7,932 nucleotides of DNA from Chlorobiota bacterium (GTDB lineage: Bacteria; Bacteroidota; Bacteroidia; Bacteroidales; F082). Positions within the stretch are counted from its first letter, which is position 1. Every line of letters starts with the position of its first letter. Below the pieces are notes generated by a model that was not told the DNA's origin, made no database searches, and saw only the letters and a program-made list of their open reading frames with translations. The stretch is from the NCBI GenBank assembly GCA_030619415.1, contig JAUXBM010000073.1, positions 1 through 7,932 on the forward strand, given 5' to 3'. A program made the position numbers and the translations under genes. Below, one piece after another: positions 7,284-7,932 of this stretch.

Positions 7284-7712
7284 ATGAAACACTTTTTGTC
7301 CTCTGTTTTAATCGTTATATTTGTTCTGGTCGCTTACACAGCGAACAGCCAAAATCAGGAAACAAATACAAAACCTGAAAAAGCAAGACCGTCGCAACTT
7401 TCTGATGAACAGTTCGAGGCAGAGGCCATCGCACTGGCATACATTCACTGCAAAACTGATATGGCTGAGTACAATTATAATTTAGAAAAAGACAATCACA
7501 TGCTCAAGGTAGCGTTCCAAAACATGGTGATTCTAAGAGGCCAATTCGATATAAAAGCCTTTCAGCGGTTTTCTTCAGACACTGTTTATTACGAAAAATT
7601 TATAAAGGAAGTTCAGAAGGACAAAAAGGATCTTGAAATTTGTGTGGAGTACCAAAGCATACTCGATTCCATAGCAAAACAAGAAAAGCAAACCGGTACT
7701 AAATCTGAATAA
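7284..7712 (+). CDS. Small secreted/periplasmic protein of unknown function
   Basis: This is a 142-residue protein that I do not recognise as a named family. Residues 1-22 look like a Sec signal peptide: MKHF, then a hydrophobic core LSSVLIVIFVLVAYTA, then NSQ, with probable cleavage near Ser22-Gln23. There is no cysteine at the cleavage site, so it is not a lipoprotein. The mature part starts with a polar Asn/Gln/Thr/Lys linker (23-38) and is then charged and probably mostly alpha-helical. It has two cysteines, Cys56 and Cys120, which could form a disulfide outside the cytoplasm, and ends in a Lys/Glu-rich tail. It is divergent from trxB, but nothing links their functions. The ATG at 7284 is chosen because it begins the signal peptide and lies just after a promoter box; a TTG at 7245 would add 13 implausible residues. 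The stop is eight bases from the next promoter box. Confidence 0.75.
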   Translation: MKHFLSSVLIVIFVLVAYTANSQNQETNTKPEKARPSQLSDEQFEAEAIALAYIHCKTDMAEYNYNLEKDNHMLKVAFQNMVILRGQFDIKAFQRFSSDTVYYEKFIKEVQKDKKDLEICVEYQSILDSIAKQEKQTGTKSE

Positions 7713-7719
7713 AATGTAT

Positions 7720-7727
7720 TAGATTTG
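7720..7727 (+). promoter_or_regulatory. Putative promoter of the tRNA-Pro region, -7 box TAGATTTG
   Basis: TAGATTTG matches TAnnTTTG exactly. It lies 11 bases before the 5' end of the tRNA-like relic at 7739 and 128 bases before the intact tRNA-Pro. No equally good box is seen between the relic and the intact tRNA, where the nearest candidate is the poor TAAAAGTG at 7842-7849. The natural reading is that this promoter once served a tRNA starting at 7739 and may now transcribe through the relic into tRNA-Pro. Confidence 0.5.
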
Positions 7728-7750
7728 CAGCGAATTACCGGGGTATGGTG

Positions 7751-7770
7751 TTCTTGATAGCTATCGGGAG
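7751..7770. repeat. Palindromic insert around GATAGCTATC
   Basis: A perfect 10-base palindrome, GATAGCTATC (7756-7765), extends with G·U-tolerant pairs to 7751-7770. Its right half, TATCGGGA, resembles the arms of the hairpin at 7780-7798. It occupies the D-loop position of the tRNA-like relic. From memory, palindromes with TCCCGA/TCGGGA arms are frequent between Bacteroidota genes, but I cannot verify that here. Confidence 0.55.
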
Positions 7771-7779
7771 GCTAGCATG

Positions 7780-7798
7780 TCCCGACGAAATGTCGGGA
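7780..7798. repeat. TCCCGAC-GAAAT-GTCGGGA hairpin
   Basis: A perfect seven-pair stem (7780-7786 with 7792-7798) closes a five-base GAAAT loop, and a further G·T pair at 7779/7799 is possible. It occupies the place of the anticodon arm in the tRNA-like relic. Its left arm TCCCGA can instead pair with TCGGGA at 7764-7769, so two exclusive folds are available. No T-run follows, so it is not an intrinsic terminator. Confidence 0.7.
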
Positions 7799-7854
7799 TG
7801 GTCGCAGGTTCGAATGTTGTTCTTTAAATAATTTACTTGAATAAAAGTGAAATA

Positions 7855-7928
7855 CGGGGTGTGGTGCAGTTGGCTAGCATGCTTGCATGGGGTGCAAGTG
7901 GTCGCAGGTTCGAGTCCTGCCACTCCGA
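7855..7928 (+). tRNA. tRNA-Pro (anticodon GGG)
   Basis: A full 74-base cloverleaf can be drawn by hand. The acceptor CGGGGTG (7855-7861) pairs with CACTCCG (7921-7927) with one G·U. The D-stem is 7864-7867 with 7877-7880, around a loop containing the GG pair. The anticodon stem CTTGC/GCAAG (7882-7886, 7894-7898) carries the loop ATGGGGT, with T33, anticodon GGG at 7889-7891 and G37. A five-base variable loop is followed by the T-stem GCAGG/CCTGC with loop TTCGAGT. The discriminator is A7928. The following CAAA is not CCA, so the CCA end must be added post-transcriptionally. It decodes CCC and CCU proline codons. No good promoter lies directly upstream (see 7720-7727). Its terminator, if any, is beyond the window. 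Confidence 0.95.
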
Positions 7929-7932
7929 CAAA

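Larger units (their letters stand above)
7739..7816 (+). pseudogene. tRNA-Pro-like relic with palindromic inserts
   Basis: Three blocks match the intact tRNA-Pro downstream in the same order. CGGGGTATGGTG (7739-7750) matches 7855-7866 with one difference (acceptor and D-stem 5' strands). GGCTAGCATG (7770-7779) is identical to 7872-7881 (D-loop end, D-stem 3' strand). TGGTCGCAGGTTCGA (7799-7813) is identical to 7899-7913 (variable loop, T-stem 5' strand, T-loop). Between the blocks the D-loop holds a 19-base palindromic insert, and the anticodon arm is replaced by a TCCCGAC/GTCGGGA hairpin. Read as an anticodon loop that hairpin gives CGAAATG, with G where U33 is invariant. After the T-loop the T-stem and acceptor 3' strands are missing: GTTGT is found instead of CCTGC, and nothing complements CGGGGTA. 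It cannot fold as a cloverleaf and is not a working tRNA. Whether it is a decayed duplicate or a tRNA-derived repeat cannot be told from one copy. Confidence 0.65.

Noticed and set aside
7799..7914. The 15-base repeat TGGTCGCAGGTTCGA in the relic and the tRNA as att sites of an integrated element
   Set aside because: The copies are only 100 bases apart with no integrase or cargo between them, and the similarity extends to the 5' part of the tRNA, so duplication of the gene explains it better.
7735..7923. A 62-codon open frame antisense to the tRNA region
   Set aside because: It reads the complement of tRNA-Pro and the relic. The MAGLEPAT start is the familiar artefact produced by antisense tRNA T-arms.
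1..7932. CRISPR arrays, insertion sequences, phage or defence genes
   Set aside because: No regularly spaced direct repeats, transposase, integrase, nuclease or toxin-antitoxin signatures are seen on either strand.

Overview
The window looks like an ordinary housekeeping stretch of a Bacteroidota chromosome, probably a marine or anaerobic relative of the Marinilabiliales; that order-level guess is weak. The evidence is the tgt–LptG-family gene pair, a long single-chain PurL of Bacteroidota type, A-rich leaders with little Shine-Dalgarno sequence, and a perfect TAnnTTTG box (the Bacteroidota primary-sigma -7 consensus) a short way before every transcription unit whose start lies in the window.

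Layout. Bases 1-1249 (+) hold the 3' end of tgt (queuosine tRNA modification) and a complete LptF/LptG-family permease, probably one operon. Converging on it with only 14 bases between is purL (minus, 1264-4959), the formylglycinamidine ribonucleotide synthase of purine synthesis. Upstream of purL, on the same strand but with their own promoters, come a cation diffusion facilitator transporter (5111-6034) and thioredoxin reductase trxB (6112-7053). A rho-independent terminator after trxB runs directly into the transporter's promoter. A 230-base divergent intergenic region separates trxB from a small secreted protein of unknown function (7284-7712, +).

The right-hand end (7713-7932) is the least ordinary part. 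It has a perfect promoter box, then a broken tRNA-Pro-like sequence (7739-7816) whose D-loop and anticodon arm are occupied by TCCCGA/TCGGGA palindromes, then an intact tRNA-Pro(GGG) at 7855-7928. The layout suggests a decayed tRNA duplicate or a tRNA-derived repeat, with the working tRNA possibly transcribed from the promoter in front of the relic.

The protein genes serve separate housekeeping roles (tRNA modification, LPS export, purine synthesis, metal efflux, thiol redox) and do not form one pathway. I see no phage, CRISPR, insertion sequence or defence genes. The points most worth a second look are the tRNA relic with its palindromes and the unusual metal-site residues of the transporter.
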